From Latrodectus hesperus (Eukaryota > Arthropoda > Arachnida > Araneae > Theridiidae), in assembly GCA_037975125.1 (NCBI GenBank), contig CM075853.1:34618613-34682612 (forward strand): DNA of 64,000 nt, given 5' to 3'. The notes beneath the pieces are model-generated. The model was not told the origin of the DNA, ran no database searches, and saw only the letters and a program-made list of their open reading frames with translations. Position 1 is the first letter of the stretch; every line of letters begins with the position of its first letter. The position numbers were made by a program, and so were the translations under genes. Below, in pieces: positions 1 to 11,400 of this stretch.

Positions 1-3000
1 CTATAAAATTTTTAAATGTGTTTGATTCTAGAAATGGGGACATCAACATAAACTTGATAAATGAAATCTATTTAGTTAATAGTTATTAATGCTTTCAGTT
101 ACCAATAAATATTTCATTCATATTTTCAAATGCTGATAATATTGTTAAACATTATGTTTAACAATATTTATTAATAATAAATTTTATATTAATATTAATA
201 ATAATAAAAAATATTAATTAATAATAAAAATATGAAATTTTAAAGAAATAAAATAATATTTTTTAAAAATATGTATTAAAACAAAATTTTAAAATTATTT
301 AAAAGACTCTATTTTTTATTTTCTTTCCATGCACCTTATCTTTATTTCCATTTTTATTCTTAGATAATGTTTTACACGATTAATTTATTTTATAATAAAT
401 TCACATTTTATTGTTTCCTTAAATGTTTAAAATATTATTAATTATGTTTATCATTATTTTTATACATGAATAAATTGTTTTTTATTTACGGAAAACATTT
501 TAAAATTATGCTAGATAATAATGAGGGTTGGAAGTTGCCAAAACCTAATTTAATTAAATAAATTCTAATCTAGACTAACGTTTAAACGTTATAATAGTAT
601 TTACAAATATACAATAAAGAAATATTTACAATTAATCATCGTAATCACATTAACATGAAAATGAGCATTAGAATTATGTAAGAAGGAACATCTATTTTGT
701 TGCAACATCATCCCGCGTCTTCGAACAGTCTCGTCTAACCTCGTTGTTCCTCTTCGCTTCAATTCATCTTATGAGACCAATGCCATCTATTCCAATATGT
801 TGATCCAGTAACGTTTTATTAATCTTCACCATTTAATATATATTATTTTATTTTGATTTCAAATTTTGAAAAAAATATACTTAAAAATATTCAACTTTGT
901 TGCAAAAACATATACTAAGTGGAAAATCCTTGGCTTATGGTTAAAATTCTCCAATTAGGCCTTTTATTAACTTGTCAACTCTAAATAAATATCAATTCCA
1001 ATATATAAATCTTCTACTGTGGGACTACATAAATTGATATACTTTAAATTAGATTCTATCGATGGCATTCTTCAGAAACACTTTCTGCAATTGTTGAAAC
1101 TGATCAATTACATTGGTATTTCGAGATTGCTGAACGCGTGTTCCCAATATAACTTAGATATAAATTAAGGAAATTAGACCTGTTTTTCTAGCAGGATATG
1201 TAAGAGTAACAGTATCTTGCTAAAACATCCTCCTTATTCTGCTATGAGGATTGTGCAGCACGATAATGAATACCATCTTTAAGACAATTGATTTTTGTTC
1301 TACGAAACAAAATTGGCAATATCATAAACAACAAAATGTCGTCATTATATCTATATACTTGAAAAGGACTTATTGTCCAAGATTTCCACCAGAGGTTTAC
1401 AACAATACATCCCTTAATAATAAGAACTGGGCCAGATCATAGGCTTTTACAATTAGGGTTTGGCTATATACAATTGTGGTATTCATCACCGAAGTGATAA
1501 CATCTGATTCGCAGCAAAAATTCTCCTTTTTTCAGTCAGACGCTATTAGTTTCTTCACTATCCTAGTCAATTCAGACTTCATTGCCTGTTTCGAGAACTG
1601 AAGCAATTGAATTAATGGATCCTGCAAATGTGTTTTATTAAGATATTCAATTTCTCCTTTGTCATCGACGGATATTTCAGTATACATTGGTATCATCTAG
1701 TTCACATCAATTCATAAATTATATTAAATAGGTGATAGAGATATTTTTAATGTAAAGTAATACACTATAACATCATGTTCAGTTGACTTAAAAACCACCC
1801 ATTTCAGTTTATGATAGTATTTTAAGATTAATCTTTCTTTTTTAAATAGAAATAACCTAATTGCTTAGAAAATAGAGAAATAATAACAATCAAACAGTAT
1901 GCATTTCATTCATAGAAGAAATTGGTGTCTATAAGGTAAAAAATGCAGAATTTCAGGCACACAATATTTTCATGGCAGTGATTCATGATTTTATCAAGTA
2001 TTATTTAAGGAAATTTTTAGCCATTTGGTGATAGACTTTTCTTTATATTTCAACTAATATCATTTTTGGCAAAATACTTACTAATATGTGTATTTATAAA
2101 TATATATTATTCACACACAGACGAAAGCACGCACGCATACACATACACACATATGTATGTGTGTGCATTTAGGCATTTTTGTACATAGTAATGTTTTTTT
2201 TACATCTTAAAAACATTTTTTTACTTATAAATGTATTCATTCACCAATATAGTGCATTATCAAACTGAATTTTATTATTTCCACTTATTGCAAAACACAA
2301 GTGTCGATAAAATCTAAGGGAAAATCATTTTTAATATAATATTATAGACTAAACTTATAGACTTAATAATATGGTAAATTTTCAAGCTGGTGCACAGAAT
2401 AGGCACAGTAATGTATTAAACAATTAATAAAGATGGTGCAAAAATCCTTATTATAATTTAGATTTCATTATAACTTGATAGAATGAGTAAATTTGCATTT
2501 CTTAGGTGTTTGTCACAAAAATGCATACTTTAAGACTAATAAGCATTTTAGCACTACGATAACACTCAAATTTCACAAAATATTTTTTGCATAGATATTG
2601 ATGTCTTATAATATTCTATCTGATACCTCTCAAGATGTCCCTAAACATTTTAATAGGATTTATATCTAGAAACTAATTATAAAAATACTTATTAAATAAA
2701 CTTATTTTCTAGTTGAGACGCGGAATAACTAATTATACGATTGTGTTCATAAAATTGCCGTTCTTTAAGCAAAAATTAAGATCTACAACAGCTTTATGAG
2801 AATAAAAATACATGTCATGAATTATCAACATTTTCTTAAAAGAAGACAGTAATGACTGAATTCTTTAGACAATGGAAATGTCACTGTCATTAAAAATTAT
2901 ATAGAACTGCATGTTTCTTTATTTTTTCAAGTTGGATTTAAGCCTGGAATCATTTATTTTAGAATGAGTTAACTTTCTTTTCTAGAAATCTTTGAATTCC

Positions 3001-4068
3001 CTTTTTGTTGTTTACAATTCTTATGTTTTCTTTCATTCCAAATTAAACTAAAATATTAAGTAAGCAGAGATTAGTGAAACACACCAGAACTATATTTTTT
3101 CATAAAGACATATATGCGGTATCGAACATTTGGTTGTATACTTTAAATTTCTTTCTATAACATTGACTGTTTGTTGTTTACTTCATCAACTCTCTAAGTG
3201 GACATTTAAAAGAACCTCATTCTAGGTTCGCTTGTTAACATTATGCTGTATGGTACATTCTTCACTTTGATTGTTCTTGTTTGTTGAATGCTTATTTACC
3301 TTATGAACTTCAGGTAATTTAGATCTCATGTTCATAGCTTAATTTTTTCACCGATAACTATATTTATACTTATCATAATAATCAAACTTCTACTTTTATT
3401 AAATTTAGCATGATTTCACTTTAAAAAATGGTTCATTTTTAAAGTAAAAAACCATTTCAAATTTAAATGATTTTCTGATAGCTAAATGAGCCTGTAACAG
3501 CAAGCCAATGTCACTCCATTCATAATATTCTTTGCAGTAATTTTCAAATGAGTATGTGACGTCTACATATTATATTGTTCAACACTTTTAATGATATTCT
3601 CTTAAAAATGATAACATTAAATTAAGTTATTAATATTTTATTTATTGAAATTAAAGAATTTTTCACCTCAGTGTAAGGAATTGCCTTTTTAATATCAGAA
3701 TCGAGATAAAGATTAAAATAAAGTACATATCTTTGTGACAGATATTAGAAATTATATATTTTGTAAAATTTACCAATATTTCAATCAGTAATTTTTCAAT
3801 CATATTTTATTCAAACTTTTTTCAAATCATTTGTTAAATTAGTTCAAATGTATTTAATTTATATATGATGCATTTTTTTAATTTCCTTTATTACTTTAAA
3901 AATATACCATCTTCAATTATTCAACAAAGATATCACTTTATGAAAACTTGCATAATTTTATTCTATATTACTTTTTATTTTGATGGAAAAAGTTAAAGAA
4001 CACAAAGAAAACAATTAAAGTAACAATGCGGAATACTTGCAAATATTTCAATGAGTAGCCTCTCGTTT
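1..4068. other. A+T-rich non-coding DNA
   Basis: No credible coding region, RNA gene or transposon was recognised. About 680-1740 is less A+T-rich than its surroundings and could be an old transposon remnant, but I could not align it to any family on either strand. A short run of alternating CA/TG (about 2111-2166) is the only simple repeat of note. The 63-residue frame at 1251-1442 shows no domain and is treated as chance. Confidence 0.6.
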
Positions 4069-4290
4069 CAAATAAATTTTGATTAAAATTTATTGAGATT
4101 TAATATTATAACATTATAATTAAAAATTATTCACAATAAATATACTGCTTTAAAAGTTCATAAAATCAATAATTGCCAATCAATAAATTTTGCTTTAAAT
4201 TTATTGAGATTTAATATTATAACATTATAATTGAAAATTATTCACAATAAATATACTGCTTTAAAAGTTCATATAATCAATAATTGCCGT
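4069..4290. repeat. Two-copy tandem duplication, 111-bp period
   Basis: Two head-to-tail copies of an A+T-rich unit lie at about 4069-4179 and 4180-4290. They share long identical blocks, including the stretch around 'tttattgagatttaatatta', and differ by only a few substitutions. No coding potential is seen. The right end of copy 2 overlaps the left arm of a 21-bp inverted repeat, so the duplication and that element may share a history. Confidence 0.9.
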
Positions 4291-4665
4291 AAAAGTAAAA
4301 AATACCTAAGAACACAATTAATTTTATTTTTTCATTTACTAAATTATTTCATAGTTGAATAAATATCCTAAGATGCACAATTGTCATTTGTAAGTAAAAT
4401 GAATCATGGAATTTTTGCAAAATTATGTGATCTAAAATGATCAGAAGTATTTAATAACTTTTAAATTCAAAGATCATCAATTTTGAATTTCATGTTTAAA
4501 TTTAATTAATCAACTAATTAAAAAAATATTTTTAAATGTTTCTTATTACAGGTAATCAGTTAAAGAAAAATGAAATATTCAGTTTTCTCGTATCCTTTTT
4601 AGCTCAATTCCCAAGTCCTAAATACACATTTTTTTTACGTACAATTTACTTTTACGGCAATTATT
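4279..4665. mobile_element. Possible 387-bp MITE-like element bounded by 21-bp inverted repeats
   Basis: The 21 bases at 4279-4299, with core ttgccgtaaaagtaaa, are repeated in perfect inverted form at 4645-4665. The interior is A+T-rich and non-coding. The span and terminal inverted repeats would fit a small non-autonomous DNA transposon. I cannot define a target-site duplication, and the first 9 or so bases of the left arm also end the tandem duplication, so the call is tentative. Confidence 0.35.
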
Positions 4666-5939
4666 AGAGCTTTTATTTCTTTTTTTGAGGAATAAATTTT
4701 TTTATTGTGTGAGTCATAATTGTTTGCCTTAAATTCTCCAATTTTATAAATTTATTTTAAAAGATGTTTCACAGTTACTATATAAATATTTAAAATATAT
4801 TTCCGTATAATGAATAATAAATACACTTTAGAAAATTTGCAAACGTATAAAATAACATTCTGTAATTTGAGACAGAATTAGGAAAATTAATTAATATAAT
4901 TATATTCGAAAATCCTTTAAAACATGATTCAATTACCGTAAAAGATAATTATGATGGTTAGTGAGCACTTAAAAATGTTAATTTTCTTTATTTTATTAAC
5001 TTCTCTTATATAACTTTCAAAATTAATAGTGACTTCAAGCGATGCGTAATTAAATTAATTCTGATTAAACTAATTAATTATACTCATGGTCAGGAAATAA
5101 GTTTGCATTCCAAAGAAATAATTTTAAATTTAAAAAGTTTGCATCTTTGTTTCACGAATACTTAATAAATAATAATTAATCACATTTTAACAATAACAAT
5201 TTGATCAATAATTTTAATTTAATAAAATGATGCTCTATTTTAATATAAATAAAAATCTAATTTTTTTTAGATGTTTTGATGAGAAATAAAGTAAATGGAA
5301 TTATTTCTGTTGAATAGTTCAATTACATTTACTGAAAAAAATACGAAGCCTATTCATATTTAGTAAATAATATTTTAATTATTAATTAAATTATTTTTCC
5401 GATAATAATTTTTTTAAACATTATAATAAATAGAATACTTTTTCTTAAAACTGGAAGAAAGGCTTAAATATATTACAAACTGTATTGAAATATTTACTTT
5501 TGATTAAACTTGTTATTTAATGACATATCCAAATATTTCGTGTTTAGACAAAATAATTTAAGTTCTGAAAATATAGTAATTAAAACCATTTTTTCTCTAA
5601 GTGCTATGTTTAAAACTAAAATTTAATAAATTGCTGAGAAAGACTAAATAATCCAAATGAATTGGCTAGTATGCTATAATCATAATATATTATTAGAATA
5701 AAATCAGATTTAACTAAGTATTTCGATTAAATATAAAGCTATAGCCACCAACATTATATTTTCTTAATATGGCATAACAACCAGATTTAAGAAAAACAGC
5801 AATTTTTGCTTGGCATAAACTGAAAAACTGATCACTCGGTAGGTTGAACATCTATCTCTGGTATCCTGTATTGATTTAACAGAAGGATAACTGAGAGTTT
5901 TCCACTTTGATCTAAAATCTACTGCAAACTCACTATGAA
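4666..5939. other. A+T-rich non-coding DNA
   Basis: No gene, RNA or transposon signature was seen on either strand. Confidence 0.6.
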
Positions 5940-6660
5940 GTCTATCTTAGGTTCATAGCTCTAAAAATTATTGATTGCATTCCTAAAGATGTATTGCAGG
6001 TCTATATTGACGGTAGTCGTAGGGAAAATCTGCTGACAGTGATTATTTAGTTTAGGAGCCATCAGTTTAAGACTACAATAAAATAACGCAACTCTGACAC
6101 TTGCTATGTCTTCAGGAGTAAGTTAATCCCTATTAATGTAGGGCTCTTACGATTGTGATTTCGGAGAACTATGGTGTTTATCGGACAGTTGTTGTGCATT
6201 ACAACGTATTTGTGGTTGATCCTCCCGCAAGTGAATATCTATTTTGCTCAAACTGAGAAAAATCACTTCGTATCATGATCGAATTAACATTAGTGGTAAT
6301 GAAGTCATTAATAAACTAGTCAAAAGGGTAATCAGAATGAAAGCGTCACTGACTTTTTAGTTACATGTAAAAAACCATACTCAAGTAAAAGAAAGCACAA
6401 TTTAATATGGCGTATTCCACCTTCACACCATTGGTGCACAAGAATATACCCTAGACCTCTGCTAGAAATTAAATGTGACTGTAACTCCCAGACTGTTGTA
6501 GCCAGACTAATGAGTGGGCGGCTTTTGTGAAACGAGTGGTCTTCCTATATAGCAATTTACCGCAAATGTAAAAAAATGCTATGATCATCCTGTTTCACAG
6601 GATAATATCTGAGATTCATCAGACTCTCTATATGAATAACATAAAAATCTAATCATCTTA
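5940..6660 (+). pseudogene. Decayed non-LTR retrotransposon fragment: RNase H domain and downstream tail
   Basis: Translated piecemeal on the plus strand, this region resembles the RNase H domain found downstream of the reverse transcriptase in Jockey/I-type non-LTR elements. The entry strand IPKDVLQVYIDGS (about 5970-6014) keeps the first catalytic Asp. The next block, RNSDTCYVFRSKLIPIN (about 6086-6136), matches the usual 'SVFRSELIAI' helix, but the catalytic Glu position reads Lys. The C-terminal block RINISGNEVINKLVKR (about 6280-6328) matches the usual 'H.GI.GNE.AD.LAK' motif with substitutions. Multiple stops and frame changes separate the blocks, and no reverse transcriptase or endonuclease was found upstream. 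It is a dead 5'-truncated copy; the exact clade is not assigned. Confidence 0.7.
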
Positions 6661-8115
6661 TTATTATAGATTTTTTGGCAGTCAATAATCTTCTATAGCT
6701 GATCTGAGATAGATCAGAGAATTAACAACATATTTTTATAGGATTTTTACTGTTTGTGTAAATATTTTCTAAAGAAAAATGCTTACATGATTAAAAACAC
6801 TTTGTAATTACAAAACATTTGAGAACAATAAAGAATCAATTAAATTGGCCATACATTTTCTTATGAAAACTATGAAGACAAACAGAAATAAGAAAACAAG
6901 TATATAAAATTCATAAAATGATATTAAATGTAAAAATGAGTCAAATTATTATCAAATAGAAATACTTTCATGAATATACTTTACTAAAATGACGGTCATA
7001 TAAAAATATTTTCTTTTTGTTTTAATAACAGGATGTAAAATTTTGAATTTTTCTAAAACTTTCTCAATGACATGATTTATCACAAAATAAATATATTCGT
7101 TAAAATTATTATTAATATGCTCATCTCTTAATAGTTATACAATATGTACATTCTTTTATCTTGGATCGCGTAAGATTAATTTCAGTAATTGAGATTCATA
7201 TTAATAATCCCATAATTAGAGATACTTTAAACTTCTTACACATTGCAAATTCATTTAATCCATGAGCAGTATGCTCTAGTTTAAACATGGCTTTGATAGA
7301 CAAAAATAATAGAACAATTAAATCAGTAGTTTAAATATAGTAAAATTAAAAATTTGTTAAAAATACTTTAACATAAAAAGAATGATATTAATATTTTTAA
7401 ATAACAGTTTAAGCCAGTTTAATTATTTATGAAAGATAATTTTAATCAGTGTATTGTTTATAAACTACTGCAATACGATAAACGGAAAATATCAAAAATT
7501 CCTTTAAAATTCAAGTCATTTCATTTTTTTAAAGAAGAAAAAAATTTTCGATATGTAATAGACCTAACAGATTATGAAAATTTATGTCAAAACAAATACC
7601 AAAATCATTATTATACTTTGTTATTTTTTAAGAAAAGTGTAAAAGTTTGAAATATTTTGATACGTATACAACAAATATAAATATAATTTTTCAAAAATTG
7701 ATTTGTAATCCGCTTTCAAATTATTTTTAACTATATGGTAACCATTGTGTGAAAATTTGAAAAGCAAATAAAATGAAAATTTAATCCTAACAAAGATCTA
7801 AAGTTAACGTTAAATAGTCTATTGATCATTTAAAAAAACTTAATTTCGAAGTACTTGTGTAGAAATACAATAAATTATTTGTGTGTGGGCCATGGGATTA
7901 ATTTTGAGAATAAATTTTGTCTGTGATTCATAGATAAATGATTGAATATTTGATGTAGACAACACGCTTTATGATTATATATCCTTGAAGAAATTATGCA
8001 AACTTTAAAGAAAACATTTTTTTTTGGTATCATTGCTGTTGATAATAGTGTTTGAAAAAGAATAAACTGTGTTTATTTTCAAGTACATATTTAATTTTGA
8101 ATGCGTAGTTTATTT
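6661..8115. other. A+T-rich non-coding DNA
   Basis: Nothing recognisable. The 73-residue frame at 7429-7650 is Lys/Asn/Ile/Phe-rich, has no motif and sits in uniform A+T-rich sequence, so it is treated as chance. Confidence 0.6.
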
Positions 8116-8495
8116 TTTACAATAGTTGTTGTTGTTGCTGATCCCTGTTGTCTAGCAGCGCTAGACCAAGTCTATAACATTGCACACTCTCAGGAAATCA
8201 ATGACCAATAATGGTGACGTATTCATAGATAGGGAAAAGGGGCAGCTTCTGTATTCCAAGTGGACCGGAGCACCAAAGGTAGAAGGCTGACTTAGCTCCT
8301 TACGTGGGTTTGGATCGGAGTTTTCCTTCTCCTAGGTATCTCTTTTAGTCTGGCTCCTACCCAACGAAGACCTGTCTGGCATGGGAGACCCTACCAGTAG
8401 CTAAGCTACCGCCGGCTTAGCTCTCTGGGTTGCAGGAGCACGCAAGCCCGCCCACCACGTCAAGGTGAAGATACCATCGGGCGGGTTTACAATAG
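8116..8495 (-). mobile_element. Non-autonomous retroposon (360 bp) with target-site duplication and (CAA)n tail
   Basis: A markedly GC-richer block at 8126-8485 is flanked by the exact 10-bp direct repeat tttacaatag (8116-8125 and 8486-8495), the signature of target-primed retrotransposition. The (TTG)4 at 8126-8137 becomes a (CAA)4 3' tail on the minus strand, so the element reads from 8485 down to 8126. No open reading frame of useful size exists, so it is a SINE-like or internally deleted LINE-derived copy. The first 151 nt fold into a layout like HDV-type self-cleaving ribozymes, which are known at the 5' ends of several non-LTR families such as R2 and RTE. I do not recognise the family by name. 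The exact duplication suggests a fairly recent insertion. Confidence 0.88.
8335..8485 (-). ncRNA. Candidate HDV-like self-cleaving ribozyme at the retroposon 5' end
   Basis: Read on the minus strand from the first element base (8485), the helices occur in HDV-fold order. P1 is CCCGCCC (8485-8479) with GGGCGGG (8453-8447), 7 bp. P2 is GGTATCT (8475-8469) with AGATACC (8341-8335), 7 bp. P3 is ACC (8466-8464) with GGT (8456-8454), closing a 7-nt loop, and is followed directly by the P1 3' strand. P4 is GCTCCT plus ACCCA (8439-8434, 8430-8426) with TGGGTAGGAGC (8363-8353), with a 3-nt bulge and long internal extensions that include an 8-bp stem. Between P4 and P2 lies CTAAAAG, placing a cytosine (8348) where the catalytic C is expected. 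Weak points: the first pair is C-G rather than the usual G.U, four bases separate P4 from that cytosine, and P1.1 is not clear. Confidence 0.6.
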
Positions 8496-11400
8496 TAAAA
8501 TCTATATGCATCTGAATGTATGTGTATCTGAAGGGAGATTTTACTTCAAATTAAATATTTGATATTTATTTAAATGAGTATTATTTGAATAAATAACATA
8601 CATTTAACAAATAAAAATCTATAGTTTGATTTGACTGAGATTTAATATAGCAAATATTTTTCAATTAAAGTTTTATCTCAAAACCTGTAAGTTTGATGAT
8701 TTGGTAAGTTTTTAACTTTAATATAATGCAGATAATTTATTATGTGAAATCAAATTATCTTTAAAGTAACTATAGATGTTTACAAGGATTTTAAAAAATT
8801 TGGGATTTTTAAGAATTTTATATTCTTTTTTCTAATTCTATTCATTTTTTTTAAATTTTAAATGACAAACAATCTAACAGTTAAAGAAATTATTTATTAC
8901 GTCACTCTTTGGCTTACTTTAAAATCCTTTGATGTTTCATTGAAAAATTGTATTTATATATTTCTCTCTTAAATTCTGGGAATAATTTGAATACCAAATC
9001 TGAAGAGAAACAGTGATTATATTTGAATCGAAATATTTTCTATTGCTGAAAAGTCTTTCCATTTCTGTTTAGCGTCCATTACATTGAAACTTCGACAATT
9101 CTATTTCCATTTTACAAATTTTATGGGATAACGTTTCTATTCTAGTCATTTCACTAGACTTATGAAATAAATAATTCTTGTTATGAACATTCCTTGCATT
9201 TGTAAGAGACTGAATCTGAGGACAGATATTTCTTATAAAAGAAGACATTACATTCCTAAATTATAAGAGAATTCTACAAAATTTTAAATTACAAGTTTAG
9301 GAATCATGGTGATATGATTTAAAATATTTCAAATCTAATCATAAATATGGCATCTGATGCTATTAAATTTCATCCTGAAAATGCTGTACTTTATGTTATT
9401 TTTATATGCGCTGAAAAATATTTTAATAATATTTTTCTACACAAGAAAAATCTAATATTGTATGTGAGGAAAATGTTTGTGAATTTAAACTATTAATATT
9501 TTTATTTGGAAAAAAATAAAGATTTTTATATGTATTTTATTAAAAATTATTATATTTTCCTTTTATAATATTATATATTTAAATTTTCCTTTTTTATTAA
9601 TAACAGAGAATGTAAAATTTTAATTAATATAGAAAATAAACATGTGATTATAAAAGCACACAAATATTTATTTATTGGTAGGAATCAAAATACATTAAAT
9701 ATTTGTCCAAAACAAGGACTTCAAAGCACTTAGATAATTTAGAAAATTCTTGTTTATTACATAGGCTTTTAGTAGGATACTAGCAGTTTTTTTAAGTAAA
9801 CATTTGATGTAAATAATTTAAAGTAAACGTTGAGCTCAGCATCTAAATGTAATGCTTTTTTAAATTTAAACTTCAGGCATTCACTCATAATTTTATGTTT
9901 ATTATGGATGAAAGTTAAATCATATGTGTGTTTGGAAGAATACCATGGATGGAATATAAAATGACGGGAAGATTGTTTTCATTACATACATTTCTGTGAT
10001 CTTATAATGTGTTTATATTATATAAAAATTTATCAGGTGTATTTAAAGATTTTATCAATTTACCAATTTAAATTAATTGTAATGACGAAATTGTTTTAAC
10101 AATATAGGTATATGCAGTAATTTTTTCAATAATATTCCTAATAATAAGTTAATATTAATAAAATGTAGCAGTATTAAAGAAATCCTTTTTATGTTTGCCT
10201 GCAAATTTCAAACACATAAAAACAGGGGAAAATATATATGAAATAATGAATTTCCAGTATTATTGACTGGCACTAGTATAAAAAAACAAATTTTCAATCT
10301 ACTTTATATCTTTATATATCTAATGTAATGTCTGAGTAAAAATTTTAAATTAAATTTTTCTTAAACTTAATAAAAAATATTTTATTCACTTATTAAATTA
10401 TGTAGCTGTAACTTAATTATAACACATTGTTTTGCATAAATTTATGTAATTATTTATGTAAAGTCTTATCCACACTAAAAATAAATTTTAAACTGAGTAG
10501 TAAATAAGGTATGAAAATTGTCTTTGTAACATAAAAATGTAAAGTAACACTCAAAGGTGGGAAATTGATAAAGATTTAAGAATAATCATATCATCATGTA
10601 ATGGGGACAAACAGCCGGATATATTGTTCAGTTCATCACACACTTCCGTCATTGTGTATCATTTATTTGTGAGTGACAGAGTTTTATTTTTTTAGGAAAC
10701 ATTTTTTATGAGAAATTGCAAATAGTTACGAAAGAGTTATTTATATTCAAAAGAAATCTTTAAATGAAAAAACTACACAGTTATCATTTACTTATATACA
10801 CTTATTTTCAAAAATTAGGTAAAAAACATAAAAACTAAAGCACTATTTTAGCTCACTATAAAGCAATGTAGCAAATATATTTAGATTTGAAATAAAATAA
10901 ACTTGCATAAAAATATGAAAACATTTTAAAAGCTACAAAGTAACATCCTACTAGATTCTTTAACAAAAGATTAAAGTCAAAACCCAAATTAAAAATTGTC
11001 ATAAATAAAACAATTTAGGAGCATCTTTAGTCAGCAAAATTACAGAATTTCTATCAAACAATCAGTAATCTTAGATTTAAATATTTTTCATAATTTTATT
11101 ACACTAGTTTCTATGCGTGCAGTAGTGACCTGCTTTGGGAAACTTGTAAATTTAAGTATACTTAATTTGATTCAGATTAAGAGCAGCTAGACTATTCCGA
11201 ACATATAATTTCTTTACAATCTAGTAATTGTTGGTGATTACAGAAACAATACAACTGTAACGGCACTGCTTCCAATATTGTACAGCAACCATTCATTTAA
11301 ATCTAAATATGTATCATGTATTTAGATCTGAGATAGTTGAGGTATGCTAATTCATTGCCCTAACTACGGTAATTTCATATCAAAACAAATTAATTTCAAG

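Noticed and set aside
680..1740. Possible retroelement pol fragment on the minus strand
   Set aside because: One short stretch (LKDGIHYR) recalls the integrase entry of Gypsy-type elements, but nothing around it aligns, so I kept only the composition remark.
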